Position numbers and translations under genes: made by a program
Notes under the pieces: model-generated
Told to the model about the DNA's origin: nothing
Database searches by the model: none
The model's input: the letters and a program-made list of their open reading frames with translations, nothing else
Shown here: positions 63,850 to 64,000 of the stretch, piece after piece
How the letters are laid out: every line of letters starts with the position of its first letter
Position numbering within the stretch: position 1 is the first letter of the stretch
Source: Candolleomyces eurysporus
Taxonomy: Eukaryota; Basidiomycota; Agaricomycetes; Agaricales; Psathyrellaceae
Assembly: GCA_027579435.1 (NCBI GenBank)
Contig: JANBPK010000856.1
Location: 1-64,000 of the forward strand
Length of the DNA: 64,000 nt
Direction: 5' to 3'

Positions 63850-64000
63850 TCATGAATCCTTGGACTTTCCCTTGTCTGGGCCTCCCTTCCCGCCAGCTTT
63901 CGCTACGTCAATCTTGGTGTCATGAGGTGGTAAATCAGATATTGAGTGCTCCTCCTTGGGTAAATCGACGCTATCTTCCCTCTCAATCGAGAGAGAGGGC
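63850..64000 (-). CDS. C-terminal end of an unrecognised gene (cut by window edge)
   Basis: The last 50 codons of a minus-strand frame open to the window edge, ending 'KAGGKGGPDKGKSKDS' and a stop at 63852-63850. Hydrophilic, Lys/Gly/Asp-rich tail without a recognisable domain. An open frame to the edge plus a natural-looking basic tail make it plausible as coding, but identity cannot be given. Confidence 0.45.
   Translation of the reverse strand, partial: PSLSIEREDSVDLPKEEHSISDLPPHDTKIDVAKAGGKGGPDKGKSKDS

Overview
The window looks like a piece of a filamentous basidiomycete genome (Agaricomycetes). Genes are split by many 45-100 bp introns. Families typical of mushroom-forming fungi are present: NACHT proteins without C-terminal repeats, extracellular intradiol dioxygenase, Plavaka-type transposase and the 'DPNPDISGIGVR' membrane proteins. 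Both Ty3/gypsy and Ty1/copia retroelements occur. There is no sign of bacterial or viral origin. The order or genus cannot be told from the sequence alone.

Layout. (1) About 0.5-11.4 kb is a Ty3/gypsy-type element on the minus strand: gag, protease, reverse transcriptase, RNase H and integrase, with four in-frame TGA stops. An unknown plus-strand gene lies beyond the integrase. The whole block is sprinkled with the 8-bp palindrome TTCGCGAA, which is almost absent elsewhere. (2) 11.4-13.66 kb is a 5'-truncated Ty1/copia element whose right LTR sits inside a NACHT gene. (3) 13.66-31.2 kb is a minus-strand array of NACHT (NLR-like) genes: A truncated, B a pseudogene that lost its P-loop, C nearly intact with a retroelement-derived tail, E split by an insertion, G apparently intact. 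Degraded NACHT fragments lie between them, with a gag-like retroelement, a TIR element, a MITE and a Plavaka transposase remnant. (4) 31.8-48 kb holds two tandem copies of a block of about 8.2 kb: short-chain dehydrogenase, SAM methyltransferase, kinase-fold protein, small secreted protein, and the start of a HeLo/MLKL-like gene. Decay is asymmetric: the SDR survives only in copy 1 and the HeLo/MLKL-like gene only in copy 2. (5) 50.9-57.5 kb has three paralogous seven-segment membrane proteins surrounding a plus-strand NACHT gene (I). (6) 58-64 kb holds adenylate kinase, a third decayed kinase-fold copy, a secreted intradiol dioxygenase and the end of an unrecognised gene.

How it fits together. 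Inference: the centre is an accessory, fast-evolving locus in which NLR-type sensors, a possible membrane-acting helical-bundle protein, kinase-fold proteins and divergent secreted proteins are duplicated and broken by transposons. This is the usual look of fungal self/non-self recognition loci. The housekeeping anchor is adenylate kinase at 58.1 kb. The NACHT genes share a four-exon plan, and the splice into the last exon selects a conserved C-terminal frame (CRYIRTEMLKELRKLGW) that single-ORF inspection misses. Several apparent frameshifts are caused by single N characters that behave as spurious inserted bases.
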